A stretch of DNA of 64,000 bases from Acidimicrobiales bacterium (GCA_040219085.1 JAVJTC010000031.1:47833-111832), one strand, 5' to 3'; positions 26,021-35,131 are shown, numbered from the stretch's first letter. Notes: generated from the letters alone by a model not told the origin. Program-made: numbers and translations.

Positions 26021-26881
26021 ATGAAGAAGCTCGCAGTCGTCATCATCATCACGATCGCCGTCATCGCCGGTGGTGCTGCCCTCGCCGGTGGGGATCTCCT
26101 CGGGGAGCCGCCGGCCGCCGAGGTCCCACCAGCTCCGGTGGTCCCTACGGACCCCGCGCCCGCCCCCACGCCCGAGGATCCACCGACTCCGGCCCCGGCC
26201 CCTGGGGATCCCGCAGCTCCGGCCCCGGCCCCTGAGGATCCCGCAGCTCCGGCCCCGGCGCCCACGCCCGACGAGACCCGTGATCCGACGCCATCGGAGC
26301 CAGGAGATGCGCTGGGGATCGGCGACGAGGGCGAGACTGTCCGCCGGCTCCAGGAGCGCCTCGCGGAGCTCGGATACTGGGTGGGTCCTGAGACCGACGG
26401 CCGCTTCGGTGAGCTGACCGAACAGGCGGTGATGGCCTTCCAGAAGGTCGAGGGGCTGCACCGCGACGGCATCGCCGGCGCTGCGACCCTGGCCGCGCTC
26501 GACACGGCCCAACGGCCGACGGCGGGGACCGAGTCGACGCCGGGCACGGTGGTCGAGGTGGACCTCGCCCGCCAGGTGCTCTTCGTGGTCCGCGATGGCA
26601 GTGTCGTGGAGATCTTCAACACCAGCACCGGTTCCGGGGGTGAATGGGTGACACGCACCGGTCGGTTCGAGGTCTTCCGCGAGGTCGACGGGACCGATTT
26701 CGGCCCCCTCGGAGCGCTCTACCGGCCCAAGTACTTCGACGGCGGGATCGCCGTCCACGGTTCCCCGGAGATCCCCGGCTTCCCGGCGTCACACGGCTGC
26801 GCCCGGGTTCACGACGCCGTGATGGATCACCTGTGGGACACAGGTGCTCTCGAGATCCACACTCCGGTGCGGGTGTACTGA
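26021..26881 (+). CDS. Secreted L,D-transpeptidase with peptidoglycan-binding domain
   Basis: 286 aa. A signal peptide (KKLAVVIIITIAVIAGGAALAGG) is followed by a Pro/Ala-rich linker (about 30-95) encoded partly by a 30-bp tandem repeat. A PG_binding_1 domain comes next (ETVRRLQERLAELGYW...VMAFQK), then a YkuD catalytic domain from about 170. The active site reads HGSPEIPG then SHGCARVHD, with the Cys nucleophile. It would make 3-3 crosslinks or attach proteins in the wall. ATG 26021 was chosen because the signal peptide starts there; the frame is open upstream to 25940. Confidence 0.88.
   Translation: MKKLAVVIIITIAVIAGGAALAGGDLLGEPPAAEVPPAPVVPTDPAPAPTPEDPPTPAPAPGDPAAPAPAPEDPAAPAPAPTPDETRDPTPSEPGDALGIGDEGETVRRLQERLAELGYWVGPETDGRFGELTEQAVMAFQKVEGLHRDGIAGAATLAALDTAQRPTAGTESTPGTVVEVDLARQVLFVVRDGSVVEIFNTSTGSGGEWVTRTGRFEVFREVDGTDFGPLGALYRPKYFDGGIAVHGSPEIPGFPASHGCARVHDAVMDHLWDTGALEIHTPVRVY
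26191..26250 (+). repeat. Two 30-bp tandem repeats in the transpeptidase linker
   Basis: Bases 26191-26220 and 26221-26250 differ at a single position (TGGGG versus TGAGG), and a third partial copy follows. They encode a repeated Pro/Ala/Asp block and keep frame. Such repeats change length by slippage, so the linker may vary between strains. Confidence 0.9.
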
Positions 26882-26987
26882 GGCCCGCAGAGCCCGGGTC
26901 GTCGCCGTCTACCGGGCTCCGCCGGGGCCCCGGGTCGGCGACGGCCGTGGCAGGCTTGTCAGCGTCGCCGACCGCCCGGGAGTGACC

Positions 26988-27710
26988 GTGAGCCGTGACC
27001 GTCCCATGTACCCCGAGGTCGCGGCCGACGCGCTCGCCTGGGTCACGACCGATCAGATGCGCACGGTCGATCGCGTGATGACCCAGGACCTCCGCATCGA
27101 GTTGATACAGATGATGGAGAACGCCGGGCGCAGCCTTGCACGCCTGGTCAGGGAACGCTTCAGCCCCGCGTCGGTCGCCGTGTACGTCGGCTCCGGCGGC
27201 AACGGGGGAGGGGGCCTCGTCGCCGCCCGTCACCTTGCGAATGCCGGTGTGGACGTGACCGTGGTTCTCGCACCGCACCGTGCCGACATGCGGGGGGTCC
27301 CGGCGGACCAGCTCGACATCGTCGATCGGATGGACGTGCCCGTCGTCGATGACCCCGTCGACGTCGATCTGGCCATCGATGCGCTCGTCGGGTACAGCCT
27401 GGTCGGGGATCTGCGTGGCCGCGTCGCCGACCTCGTCGCCGGGACCCGGCGGGCCTCGCTCGTCGTCGCTCTCGACGGCCCCAGCGGGGTGGACACGACG
27501 ACGGGTCGGGTCGGTGTGCCGGCGGTCGAGGCGGACGCGACGCTCACCCTGGCGATGCCGAAGGCGGGCCTGAGGGGGACGACGGCCGCTGGGGAGCTGT
27601 ACCTCGCTGACATCTCGGTTCCCCGCTCGGTGTTCGTCGGGCTCGGGGTGCCGGCCGACCGCACGCCGGACTGGTCCGCGGGTTCGATTCTGCGGGTGGT
27701 CGGGGACTGA
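26988..27710 (+). CDS. nnrE: NAD(P)H-hydrate epimerase (YjeF N-terminal domain only)
   Basis: 240 aa. DQMRTVDRVM, LIQMMENAGRSLARL, VYVGSGGNGGGGLVAARHLANAG and VVALDGPSGVDTTTGRV are the YjeF_N blocks; the glycine-rich loop binds the dinucleotide. The domain repairs hydrated NAD(P)H (NADHX). The C-terminal dehydratase half usually fused in bacteria is absent, so it must be encoded elsewhere or not needed. GTG 26988 is supported by GGGAG 5 nt upstream; ATG 27006 is possible. Confidence 0.85.
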   Translation: MSRDRPMYPEVAADALAWVTTDQMRTVDRVMTQDLRIELIQMMENAGRSLARLVRERFSPASVAVYVGSGGNGGGGLVAARHLANAGVDVTVVLAPHRADMRGVPADQLDIVDRMDVPVVDDPVDVDLAIDALVGYSLVGDLRGRVADLVAGTRRASLVVALDGPSGVDTTTGRVGVPAVEADATLTLAMPKAGLRGTTAAGELYLADISVPRSVFVGLGVPADRTPDWSAGSILRVVGD

Positions 27711-27784
27711 TCCGACTCCCGGCCTCGGAGCGGCCGGGGCTCTGGCATGGTGTGCTGGTTGGACCCGATCCGTTGCGAGGAACC

Positions 27785-28393
27785 GTGCAGTCCACGACCC
27801 AGGTCCTGTTGATCCGCCACGGCGAGACGGAGTGGAGTCGCACCCACCGTCACACCGGGCTCACCGACATCGGTCTGACCGAGACGGGTGAGCGGCAGGC
27901 GGCGGCGCTCGGGGCGAAGGTCGCCGCTTTCGAACTCGCCGAGGTCTGGACCAGTCCCCTGCGGCGGGCGGCGCAGACATGTCATCTCGCCGGACTCGGG
28001 GACCGGGCTGTCGTCCACGATGACCTCGTCGAGTGGGACTACGGCGAGTTCGAGGGCTCGGTGACCGCCGACCACCGCGTCCGTGATCCGAGCTGGTCGA
28101 TCTGGACGGCGCCGATCCACGAGGGGGAGACCCTCGCTGCGGTCGGCAGGCGTGCCGACGCCGTCGTCGAGCGGTTGGTCGCCGTCGGCGGTTCGGTCGC
28201 GGTGTTCGCGCACGGCCAGTTCCTACGCATCCTCGCGTCGCGCTGGATCGGCGCTCCACCCGACACCGGTCGTCATCTCGTCCTGGGTCCGGCGACGGTG
28301 TCGATACTCGGGATAGATCGTGGTGACCGGGTCATCGAGGGTTGGAACGAGGCCTGTCGCCTGCCCGGCGACGCGGCCGGGCCCGCCGCCTGA
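27785..28393 (+). CDS. Histidine phosphatase (phosphoglycerate mutase-like)
   Basis: 202 aa. It has LLIRHGETEWS near 9 with the catalytic His, VWTSPLRRAAQT, VEWDYGEFEG and VAVFAHGQFLRIL with the second His. It is a broad branch-1 histidine phosphatase (CobC/phosphatase type) and the substrate cannot be named. GTG 27785 has GCGAGGAACC upstream. It lies 74 nt after the NADHX epimerase and 71 nt before the SulP gene, which has its own promoter. Confidence 0.87.
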   Translation: MQSTTQVLLIRHGETEWSRTHRHTGLTDIGLTETGERQAAALGAKVAAFELAEVWTSPLRRAAQTCHLAGLGDRAVVHDDLVEWDYGEFEGSVTADHRVRDPSWSIWTAPIHEGETLAAVGRRADAVVERLVAVGGSVAVFAHGQFLRILASRWIGAPPDTGRHLVLGPATVSILGIDRGDRVIEGWNEACRLPGDAAGPAA

Positions 28394-28429
28394 CGGCTGC
28401 CGGGCCTCCTGAATGTGTCCGTGAGGAGC

Positions 28430-28458
28430 TTGACAAGGACACCGGATGTACGTACATT
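28430..28458 (+). promoter_or_regulatory. Sigma-70-like promoter of the SulP gene, predicted leaderless
   Basis: TTGACA (28430-28435), 17-nt spacer, TACATT (28453-28458). Counting seven bases past the -10 puts the start of transcription at about 28465, the A of the ATG. The message would therefore have no leader, and no Shine-Dalgarno is seen. The hexamers and spacing are read directly; the start site is inferred. Confidence 0.75.
28446..28457. promoter_or_regulatory. 12-bp palindrome overlapping the -10 box
   Basis: ATGTACGTACAT is a perfect palindrome that includes five of the six -10 bases. TGTAC/GTACA half-sites resemble GntR/FadR-type operators. A repressor bound here would block the SulP promoter. 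No regulator gene of that class is adjacent. Confidence 0.6.
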
Positions 28459-28464
28459 CGGACT

Positions 28465-30249
28465 ATGACAGAGTCCAGCCCCGGGCACGCGATCCGGAAC
28501 ATCGGTCGGCGTCTCCTCCCGATCCTCACATGGGCGCCCCGGTACCGCCGCGGCGATCTGCGCAGCGATCTCGCCGCCGGACTGACCGTCGGAGCGATGC
28601 TCGTCCCGCAGGCGATGGCGTACGCGCTGCTCGCAGGGCTCCCGCCCGAGGTCGGTCTGTACTCGGCGACCATCCCGGTGCTCATCTACGCGATCTTCGG
28701 CACGTCACGACAACTCGCCGTCGGTCCGGTCGCCATCGTGTCGCTCCTCACGGCATCAGCGCTGGGATCGGTGGTCGCCGAGGGGAGTGCCGGATACCTC
28801 GAGGCGGCGGCGATGCTCGCCGTGATGGTCGGCGTTCTGCACCTCGTGCTCGGCGCCGGTCGCCTCGGCTTCCTCGTGGACTTCCTCTCGCACTCGGTCC
28901 TCGTCGGCTTCACGGCGGCAGCGGCCCTCATCATCGGGTTCAGTCAGGTCAAGCACGTTCTCGGCATCTCCACGGAGCGCAGGGACCACTTCCACGAGAC
29001 GGTCCGGGAGGTCATCGACAACATCGGCGGCACGAACGGGACGACGCTGGCAATCGGAGCCGGTGCGGTGATCGTGCTACTCGTCGCGAAGAAGGTCATG
29101 CCCCTGCTACCCGGTGCACTCGTCGTCGTCGTCGCATCCACTGCGATCGTCGAGGTCTTCGGTCTGACGGACCGCGGGGTGAGTACCGTCGGCGAGATCC
29201 CCGAAGGTCTGCCGTCGTTCGGGTTCCCCCAATGGGACGGATCGCTGTTCGGCACGCTGGCCGCGGCGGCGCTGGTCATCACCCTCGTCGGGTTCATGGA
29301 GTCCATCGCCGTGGCGAAGGTCTACGCCCGGCGCCACGGTCACGACGTCGACGCCAACGCCGAACTGGTGGCGCTGGGCGCCGCCAACGTCGCGTCCGGC
29401 ATCTTCGGTGGCTATCCCGTGACTGGAGGCTTCTCCCGCACCGCCGTCAACGACAGCGCCGGGGCCCGCACACCACTCGCGTCCGTCATCACCGCCGGGC
29501 TCGTCCTGCTGACTCTCGCCGTCCTGACGCCGTTGTTCGACTCGCTGCCCAATGCTGCTCTCGGGGCGATCATCATCGTGGCCGTCATCGGACTCTTCGA
29601 CGTTCGCGAGATGCGCCATATCGCCGCCGTGAAACGCAGCGATCTCATCGGTCTGTCGGTTGCGTTCGTGGCGACCCTCGCCCTCGGCATCGAGATCGGA
29701 ATAGGGGTCGCGGTCGTCGCCTCGATGCTCGTCGTGTTCGCACGCATGTCCCTTCCCCACACGGCCGTTCTCGGCAGGGTCGATGGCACGACGACCTATC
29801 GCAACGTCGAGCGGTTCGACGACGCGCACACGTACCCGGGCATCAGCGTGTTGCGTATCGACGCCGCCATCTCCTTCGTCAACGCCGCCAAGATCAAGCG
29901 CCTCCTCGTCGGGACCGCGTCGGAGATCACGGTCGAGCCCCGGGTGCTCGTCCTCGACGCCTCCGGTATCAACGACCTCGATGTCACCGGCGCAGAAGTG
30001 CTGCGCGAAGTGCTCGACGACCTCGATCAGAGGGGCGTCGAACTGCACATGAGTGACGTGAAGGGTCCCGTCCGCGACGTCCTGCGGCGGTCGGGTCTGT
30101 GGGAACGGCTGGGTACGCGGATCCACGTGTCGACTGCGGACGCCGTCGACGCCGTCCGGGGTGGCCACGACGGTCCCCGCGACCAGCGCGGCTACGCGAT
30201 CGACGAGAGGCCCACCGCGCACACGGCCGAAGCCGCGCCGGCCCCCTAG
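28465..30249 (+). CDS. SulP-family anion transporter with STAS domain
   Basis: 594 aa. RSDLAAGLTVGAMLVPQAMAYALLAGLPPEVGLYS is the SulP entry sequence, followed by AVGPVAIVS. Ten or more hydrophobic segments run to about 430, then a STAS domain (about 455-565; ISVLRIDAAISFVNAAKIK, LVLDASGINDLDVTG). Substrates in the family are sulfate, bicarbonate or dicarboxylates; which applies here is unclear. ATG 28465 coincides with the predicted transcription start. The tail after STAS is polar and low complexity. Confidence 0.9.
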   Translation: MTESSPGHAIRNIGRRLLPILTWAPRYRRGDLRSDLAAGLTVGAMLVPQAMAYALLAGLPPEVGLYSATIPVLIYAIFGTSRQLAVGPVAIVSLLTASALGSVVAEGSAGYLEAAAMLAVMVGVLHLVLGAGRLGFLVDFLSHSVLVGFTAAAALIIGFSQVKHVLGISTERRDHFHETVREVIDNIGGTNGTTLAIGAGAVIVLLVAKKVMPLLPGALVVVVASTAIVEVFGLTDRGVSTVGEIPEGLPSFGFPQWDGSLFGTLAAAALVITLVGFMESIAVAKVYARRHGHDVDANAELVALGAANVASGIFGGYPVTGGFSRTAVNDSAGARTPLASVITAGLVLLTLAVLTPLFDSLPNAALGAIIIVAVIGLFDVREMRHIAAVKRSDLIGLSVAFVATLALGIEIGIGVAVVASMLVVFARMSLPHTAVLGRVDGTTTYRNVERFDDAHTYPGISVLRIDAAISFVNAAKIKRLLVGTASEITVEPRVLVLDASGINDLDVTGAEVLREVLDDLDQRGVELHMSDVKGPVRDVLRRSGLWERLGTRIHVSTADAVDAVRGGHDGPRDQRGYAIDERPTAHTAEAAPAP

Positions 30250-30345
30250 AGGGGCCACCGGCTCGCCGGCTCGCGCTAAACATCGGGGCCGCCTCCGCCG
30301 ATCTGTTCTGGTGACGACCCGTCGGCGGGTCGACGGGAGGCCTGT

Positions 30346-31743
30346 ATGCGTGGCGGCAAGCGTGCTGAGGAGATCGGGGAAGCCATCGACGACGCTCGCG
30401 TGGATCTACGCGACCTGGTCGGTCCGGTCCTGCTCGCGATTCTCGTCATCGAGGCCTCGTCGATCGTTCTCGTCGACGCGGTGTCGCCCGACGTCCCGGC
30501 GCTGGCACAGGTGGCGGTCGACCTCGGAATCGTCTTCGCGGTCTCGATCCCGCTCCTGTGGCTGATCGTCGGTCGCGCCATCGGGCGCCGGCTGGCTCGG
30601 GAGCGCCGAGTGGCGGCCGAGAAAGACGAGGCCCTGCGCGCCGAGATCGAGACCCGTCGCGACCACCAGCGAATGACCCGTGCAGTCGAGATCGCCGACG
30701 ACGAAGCCGGCGTGCTCGATGTCGTCGCGCGCGCCACCGTCGAGGTGATGGGTGACGCCCCGGCGGAACTGCTGCTCGCCGACTCGAGCGACGCTCACCT
30801 GCGCCGCGCGATGACCACCGGTTCCGCGGTGCCCGGTTGCGGGGTGCGTTCGCCGCGGGAATGCATCGCGGTGCGCCACGGGCGTCCGCTCCGATTCTCA
30901 TCGTCTGAACGGATCGACGCCTGCCCGCGGCTACGCGGGCGCGAGCTGGGGGCCTGTTCGGCGGCGTGCGTTCCCCTGACCGTGCTGTCCAAGTCCGTCG
31001 GCGTTCTCCACGTCGTCGGACCCGAGCACGAGCCCCCATCGGCTGCCGACACGGAGCGGCTCGGGTTCCTGATGGCCCAGACGGGCAACAGGCTCGGAAT
31101 GATCCGTGCGCTGGCCGACAGTCAGCTGCAGGCGTCGACCGATCCGCTCACCGGCCTCGTGAATCGGCGCACATTCGACGAGGCGGCTACCAAGCTCGCC
31201 GAACGGGGCAGGTCCTTCGCCGTGGTCATGGCCGACCTCGACCACTTCAAGGATCTGAACGACACCTACGGGCACTCGACCGGCGACCGCGCGCTTCGGC
31301 TGTTCGCCTCGGTGCTGCGTCGCTCGGTCCGCACCGAGGAGGACGTCGTCGCCCGCCACGGTGGCGAGGAGTTCGTCCTGTTGCTGCCGGGGAGCGGGCG
31401 TGCGGCCGCCCTAGAGGTCGCAGAGCGGATACGGACCGAGCTCTCGGCCGCGCTCGGCGACGGCAGCCTGCCCATCTTCACCACCAGCCTCGGTGTCGCC
31501 GACTCGACCGATGCAGCCTCGGTCGCCGGGGTCGTCGCCGCCGCCGACGAGGCCCTCTACGCGGCCAAGACCTCTGGCCGTGATCGTGTCGTCGGGTATG
31601 ACGCGGAACCATCCAGGGCGGAACCCGGCGTGTCGGATGCAGCCGAGACGGAAATCCGCGTCGACCAGGGAGGCGGCGATCCCCCCGGCTCGCCGGCGAC
31701 CCGGCGCGTGGCCGGCCCGTCTCCCGTGACGCAGCCCGCCTAG
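30346..31743 (+). CDS. Membrane GAF-GGDEF diguanylate cyclase
   Basis: 465 aa. Two TM segments lie near 25-45 and 58-80, followed by a coiled stretch. A GAF-like domain (about 120-255) contains five or six cysteines in the pattern CGVxSPRxC ... DACP ... GACSAACVPL. A GGDEF domain occupies about 265-430 with STDPLTGLVNRRTF, MADLDHFKDLND and RHGGEEFVLL. GGEEF is an active-type signature. The usual RxxD inhibitory site reads RTEED, one residue too long, so product inhibition may be lost. The Cys-rich GAF could sense redox state or metal (inference). ATG 30346 is used. Confidence 0.87.
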   Translation: MRGGKRAEEIGEAIDDARVDLRDLVGPVLLAILVIEASSIVLVDAVSPDVPALAQVAVDLGIVFAVSIPLLWLIVGRAIGRRLARERRVAAEKDEALRAEIETRRDHQRMTRAVEIADDEAGVLDVVARATVEVMGDAPAELLLADSSDAHLRRAMTTGSAVPGCGVRSPRECIAVRHGRPLRFSSSERIDACPRLRGRELGACSAACVPLTVLSKSVGVLHVVGPEHEPPSAADTERLGFLMAQTGNRLGMIRALADSQLQASTDPLTGLVNRRTFDEAATKLAERGRSFAVVMADLDHFKDLNDTYGHSTGDRALRLFASVLRRSVRTEEDVVARHGGEEFVLLLPGSGRAAALEVAERIRTELSAALGDGSLPIFTTSLGVADSTDAASVAGVVAAADEALYAAKTSGRDRVVGYDAEPSRAEPGVSDAAETEIRVDQGGGDPPGSPATRRVAGPSPVTQPA

Positions 31744-31806
31744 TCTGGAGCGACGAGGTACGGGTCCATCACAGGCCCGGGTACACGACGGAGAGGGGAC
31801 GGTCCG

Positions 31807-32919
31807 GTGATCATCGGCGTTCCACGCGAGATCAAAGACTCCGAACGGCGGGTGGGACTGAGTCCCGCAAGCGTCGCCGAGGCGGTCGGCCACGAACACA
31901 CCGTCCTGGTCGAGACGGGGGCCGGTGAGGGTTCGGGTTTCTCCGACGCGGACTACTCGGCGGTCGGGGCGGAGATCGAGGCCACGGCACGCTCGGTCTT
32001 CGAACGCGCCGAGCTCATCGTGAAGGTGAAGGAGCCCCAGGCCTCCGAGCGGGCGATGCTCGGCCCCCGGCACACGTTGTTCACGTACCTCCATCTGGCG
32101 CCCGACCCGGATCAGGCGCGCGAGCTGATGCAGTCGGGCGCAACGTGCATCGCATACGAGACGGTGACCGACGCCAGAGGGGGCCTCCCGCTGCTCGCTC
32201 CGATGTCGCAGGTGGCCGGCCGCCTCGCCGTGCAGGCCGGGGCCCACTGCCTCGAAGGCCCTCAGGGCGGCTCCGGGATTCTCCTCGGCGGCGTTCCCGG
32301 TGTCGTGCCCGGCCACGTCGTCGTGATCGGTGGCGGTGTCGTGGGGTCCAACGCGATCGAGATGGCGATCGGCCTCGGCGCCGACGTGACCGTCCTCGAT
32401 CGCGACGCCGCGGTGCTCGGGCACCTCGCGGACCGGTTCGGTCCAGCGCTGCGGACGGTCTACTCGACGCTCTCGTCGCTGACGCAGTTCGTCATAGCGG
32501 CGGACCTCGTGATCGGTGCGGTTCTCGTGCCCGGCGCCGCGGCGCCGAAGCTGGTGACCGCGCAGCATGTGAGCGCAATGCGACCCGGGTCGGTGGTCGT
32601 GGACGTGGCCATCGATCAGGGAGGCTGCATCGAGACGTCGCATCCGACGACACACAGCCATCCGACCTTCGTGGTGGACGACGTCGTGCACTACTGCGTT
32701 GCGAACATGCCCGGTGCCGTGCCTCGTACGTCCACGCTGGCGTTGAACAACGCGACGCTCCCGTTCGTCATGTACCTCGCAGACCATGGAATCCGCGCCG
32801 CCCTGCGGAGCTCCGGGCCCCTGCGCGACGGGCTGAACATCCACAGGGGCCACGTGACCGAGCCCGCCGTCGCAGCTGCTCTGGGAGTGGAACTCGTCAC
32901 AGACCCCGATTTGAGCTGA
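31807..32919 (+). CDS. ald: Alanine dehydrogenase
   Basis: 370 aa, equal to the mycobacterial enzyme. It has [28 protein letters not shown] with Lys 75, YLHLAP with His 96, [13 protein letters not shown] as the NAD-binding loop, and [10 protein letters not shown] with the catalytic Asp. It interconverts L-alanine and pyruvate plus ammonia with NADH. GTG 31807 follows GAGAGGGGAC. Upstream is the GGDEF gene (63-nt gap). No AldR/Lrp regulator is adjacent. Confidence 0.93.
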   Translation: MIIGVPREIKDSERRVGLSPASVAEAVGHEHTVLVETGAGEGSGFSDADYSAVGAEIEATARSVFERAELIVKVKEPQASERAMLGPRHTLFTYLHLAPDPDQARELMQSGATCIAYETVTDARGGLPLLAPMSQVAGRLAVQAGAHCLEGPQGGSGILLGGVPGVVPGHVVVIGGGVVGSNAIEMAIGLGADVTVLDRDAAVLGHLADRFGPALRTVYSTLSSLTQFVIAADLVIGAVLVPGAAAPKLVTAQHVSAMRPGSVVVDVAIDQGGCIETSHPTTHSHPTFVVDDVVHYCVANMPGAVPRTSTLALNNATLPFVMYLADHGIRAALRSSGPLRDGLNIHRGHVTEPAVAAALGVELVTDPDLS

Positions 32920-33014
32920 CGGGGCAGACGGACACGACACAGCGCCGCCGCGATTTCCACAGCCCTTCAGTTCACCTTTCCGCAGCCGTAACCCCCGCAG
33001 AATACGGTCACCAT

Positions 33015-33539
33015 GTGGCATCTCCCGACCTCGAACATTGGAACGAGCGGCGTTGGGTACACGGCAGCGTCCTCGGTCCGACGTCGATCGAGCGGATGCG
33101 CACGTGTGCGGCGGATCTCGCCGAGGGGGCCGGCGTCGGTCCGATCGACATCGGACTTCCCCTACGGACGCTGTTCAGTTCGGCTCGACTCAAACGGGAA
33201 GCCTCGCTTCTACTCGGCCGGGAGGCCTGCCTCGGCGGGGTGGTGGTGCCGACCGCGACCGAGGGCATCGAGGTTCCGCCGGGCCGCCTCGCCGCGATGC
33301 TGTCGCTGTCGGTGTCCCGCGACGGCGCCTGCACCGTCGTGGAGATCGAAGCCGACTCCGGGCACGATCCTGTGCCGGTGGCCCTTCCCGTGGGCGCGGT
33401 CGTATGGGTTGCAGGGGCGTGTTCGGGTGCCTGGCCGAGCGATGGGGAGTCGGGACCGGTCGTCGTGGCCGCCTACGGCCCCGTCGACGTCGCGAGCCCC
33501 GGTTCGGGCTGTCGGGAACTCCAGCAGACATCGAGCTGA
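33015..33539 (+). CDS. Hypothetical protein
   Basis: 174 aa from GTG 33015. Codon use (G/C-rich third positions) and balanced composition favour this frame over the Arg/Ser/Pro-rich overlapping frames. The N-terminal part is helical (IERMRTCAADLAEG, TLFSSARLKREASLLLG), and the rest is beta-like with CTVVEIEADSGHDP. I recognise no domain. It stops 3 nt before the HD-protein GTG, so the two are probably co-translated. Confidence 0.55.
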   Translation: MASPDLEHWNERRWVHGSVLGPTSIERMRTCAADLAEGAGVGPIDIGLPLRTLFSSARLKREASLLLGREACLGGVVVPTATEGIEVPPGRLAAMLSLSVSRDGACTVVEIEADSGHDPVPVALPVGAVVWVAGACSGAWPSDGESGPVVVAAYGPVDVASPGSGCRELQQTSS

Positions 33540-33542
33540 GCG

Positions 33543-34154
33543 GTGGCCTCATCGGCGGGGACGGTCGTCGACGAGATCCTCGGACTTCTGCGGTGCGGGG
33601 CCGACGTCCGTCTCGACGAGCCGGTGAGCCAACTCGACCACGCGCTACAGACCGCCGCGTTGGCCGAGGCGGCCGGAGCGTCGGCTGGTCTCGTCGCTGC
33701 GGCGCTGCTCCATGACATCGGACACCTCCTCGCACACCGGGCTCACGACGGGTCGTGTCGCCCAGGAAGCGGGGGGAGGCACCACGAGGCCGTGGCTGCC
33801 CGGTATCTCGCGCCCTTCTTCGGGTCTGCGGTGACCGCGCCGATCGCCCTCCACGTCCGCGCGAAGCGGTACCTCTGCGCCGTGGAGCCCGCGTACGTGA
33901 ACAGGCTCACGCCCGCATCGCGGTGGGACCTCGCCGCTCAGGGAGGACCACTCTCGGCGCATGGGGTTGACGGCTTCGAAGACCTGCCCTGGGCTCTGGA
34001 CGCCCTCGCCCTGCGCCGCTTCGACGACGCGGCCAAGACACCTGGGTCCGTCACAGCGGACCTCGAAGGTCACCGTCGCCTCCTCGAGTCGCTCGTCACG
34101 AGCCACCTCCGGGGTCGCAGCCGGGCGCAGGTTCCGGTTCCCGCGGCGCCCTGA
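33543..34154 (+). CDS. HD-domain protein resembling PhnZ-type diiron oxygenases
   Basis: 203 aa. SQLDHALQTAALAEAAGA, ALLHDIGHLL near 57, a HHEAVAARYL segment and ALHVRAKRYLCAVEPAYVNRL give the HD-metal ligand set. The RHE...LHVxAKRYLxA pattern is that of the PhnZ/TmpB group, which cleaves hydroxy-phosphonates with a mixed-valent di-iron site. No PhnY/TmpA oxygenase or phosphonate transporter lies nearby. A different HD-oxygenase or phosphohydrolase substrate remains possible. GTG 33543 follows the hypothetical gene by 3 nt. Confidence 0.75.
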   Translation: MASSAGTVVDEILGLLRCGADVRLDEPVSQLDHALQTAALAEAAGASAGLVAAALLHDIGHLLAHRAHDGSCRPGSGGRHHEAVAARYLAPFFGSAVTAPIALHVRAKRYLCAVEPAYVNRLTPASRWDLAAQGGPLSAHGVDGFEDLPWALDALALRRFDDAAKTPGSVTADLEGHRRLLESLVTSHLRGRSRAQVPVPAAP

Positions 34155-34226
34155 GGGTTCGACCCGCGCCTCGAGGGCTCCTCCGGGCCACCGGCGGGGC
34201 TCCGACCTGCCCGGTATCGTGGCCCG

Positions 34227-35123
34227 ATGCAGCGCTCCGGGCCCCGGCACGTGCTGGCCGTCGACATCGGTGGAACCAAGGTCGCCGTGGGGGTCGTCTC
34301 CAGAGACGGTGAGATCCTCGCACGGGGGCAGGCGCCCACCGCCGCCGCCGCAACCGGTGAGGAATTGTTCGGGACCGTCGTGGAGCTCGCCTCCGACGCG
34401 ATGTCGGCTGTCGACGAGGCGCCGACCATCTGTGGCGTGGGGACCGGTGGTCCCGCCCGCGAGATGCACCGGTTGATCTCGCCACTCAACATCGCGGTGT
34501 GGCGGGACTTCCCGCTCGGCGAGCGGCTCAGCCGCGAGCTCGGTCTGCCCACCCACGTCGAGAACGACGCCAAGGCCCTCGCCCTCGGTGAGGGGTGGCT
34601 CGGCGGGGCGCGCGGGGAGACCGACTACATAGCGATGGTGGTGTCGACCGGGGTCGGTGGGGGCATCGTCCTCGAGGGGAGACTGCTCCACGGCGCCGAC
34701 GGCAACGCGGGCCATGTCGGTCATGTCTTCGTCGAACCCGACGGGCGTGCCGATGCCTCGGGGGCACGCGGGAATCTGGAAGGTCAGGCATCGGGCACCG
34801 CCATCCGGGCCGTCACGGGCGCCGACCCAGCTACTGCACCTGTCGAAGTGCGGCGCCACGTGGGCGAGCTCGTCGGGCGCGGCATCGCCTCCGTCGCCAA
34901 TCTGCTCGACCTGCGGTTGGCTCTGGTCTCAGGGTCCGTCGCGCTCGGCTATGGCGACGACTTCTTCGATGCCGCGCAACGAACTGTGGACCAGCTCTGT
35001 CGGCTCGACCACTCGCGGGGCACGGTCGTGCGCCCGGGGGAACTCGGCGCGGACGGCCCGCTGATCGGCGCGGCAGCGGTTGCGCTGCGTGCGGCGGGAA
35101 TGAAGATCCTGCCCGCCGACTGA
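34227..35123 (+). CDS. ROK-family sugar kinase lacking the zinc cysteines
   Basis: 298 aa. VDIGGTKVAVGVV near 12, VENDAKALALGE and VSTGVGGGIVLEG are the ROK ATP and sugar-site blocks, and NAGHVGHVFVEPDGR holds the first zinc ligand His. The usual GxxCxCGxxGCLE segment reads GRADASGARGNLEG, so all three Cys ligands are lost. Glucokinase or N-acetyl-sugar kinase activity is likely, but zinc-dependent folding must be replaced. ATG 34227 is used. The gene is convergent with the PAC2 gene and followed by a hairpin. Confidence 0.85.
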   Translation: MQRSGPRHVLAVDIGGTKVAVGVVSRDGEILARGQAPTAAAATGEELFGTVVELASDAMSAVDEAPTICGVGTGGPAREMHRLISPLNIAVWRDFPLGERLSRELGLPTHVENDAKALALGEGWLGGARGETDYIAMVVSTGVGGGIVLEGRLLHGADGNAGHVGHVFVEPDGRADASGARGNLEGQASGTAIRAVTGADPATAPVEVRRHVGELVGRGIASVANLLDLRLALVSGSVALGYGDDFFDAAQRTVDQLCRLDHSRGTVVRPGELGADGPLIGAAAVALRAAGMKILPAD

Positions 35124-35131
35124 GGGTTCCT

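Noticed and set aside
26891..26918. Terminator after the transpeptidase gene
   Set aside because: AGCCCGG/CCGGGCT pair over a 14-nt loop without a T-run; too weak in such GC-rich sequence to call.
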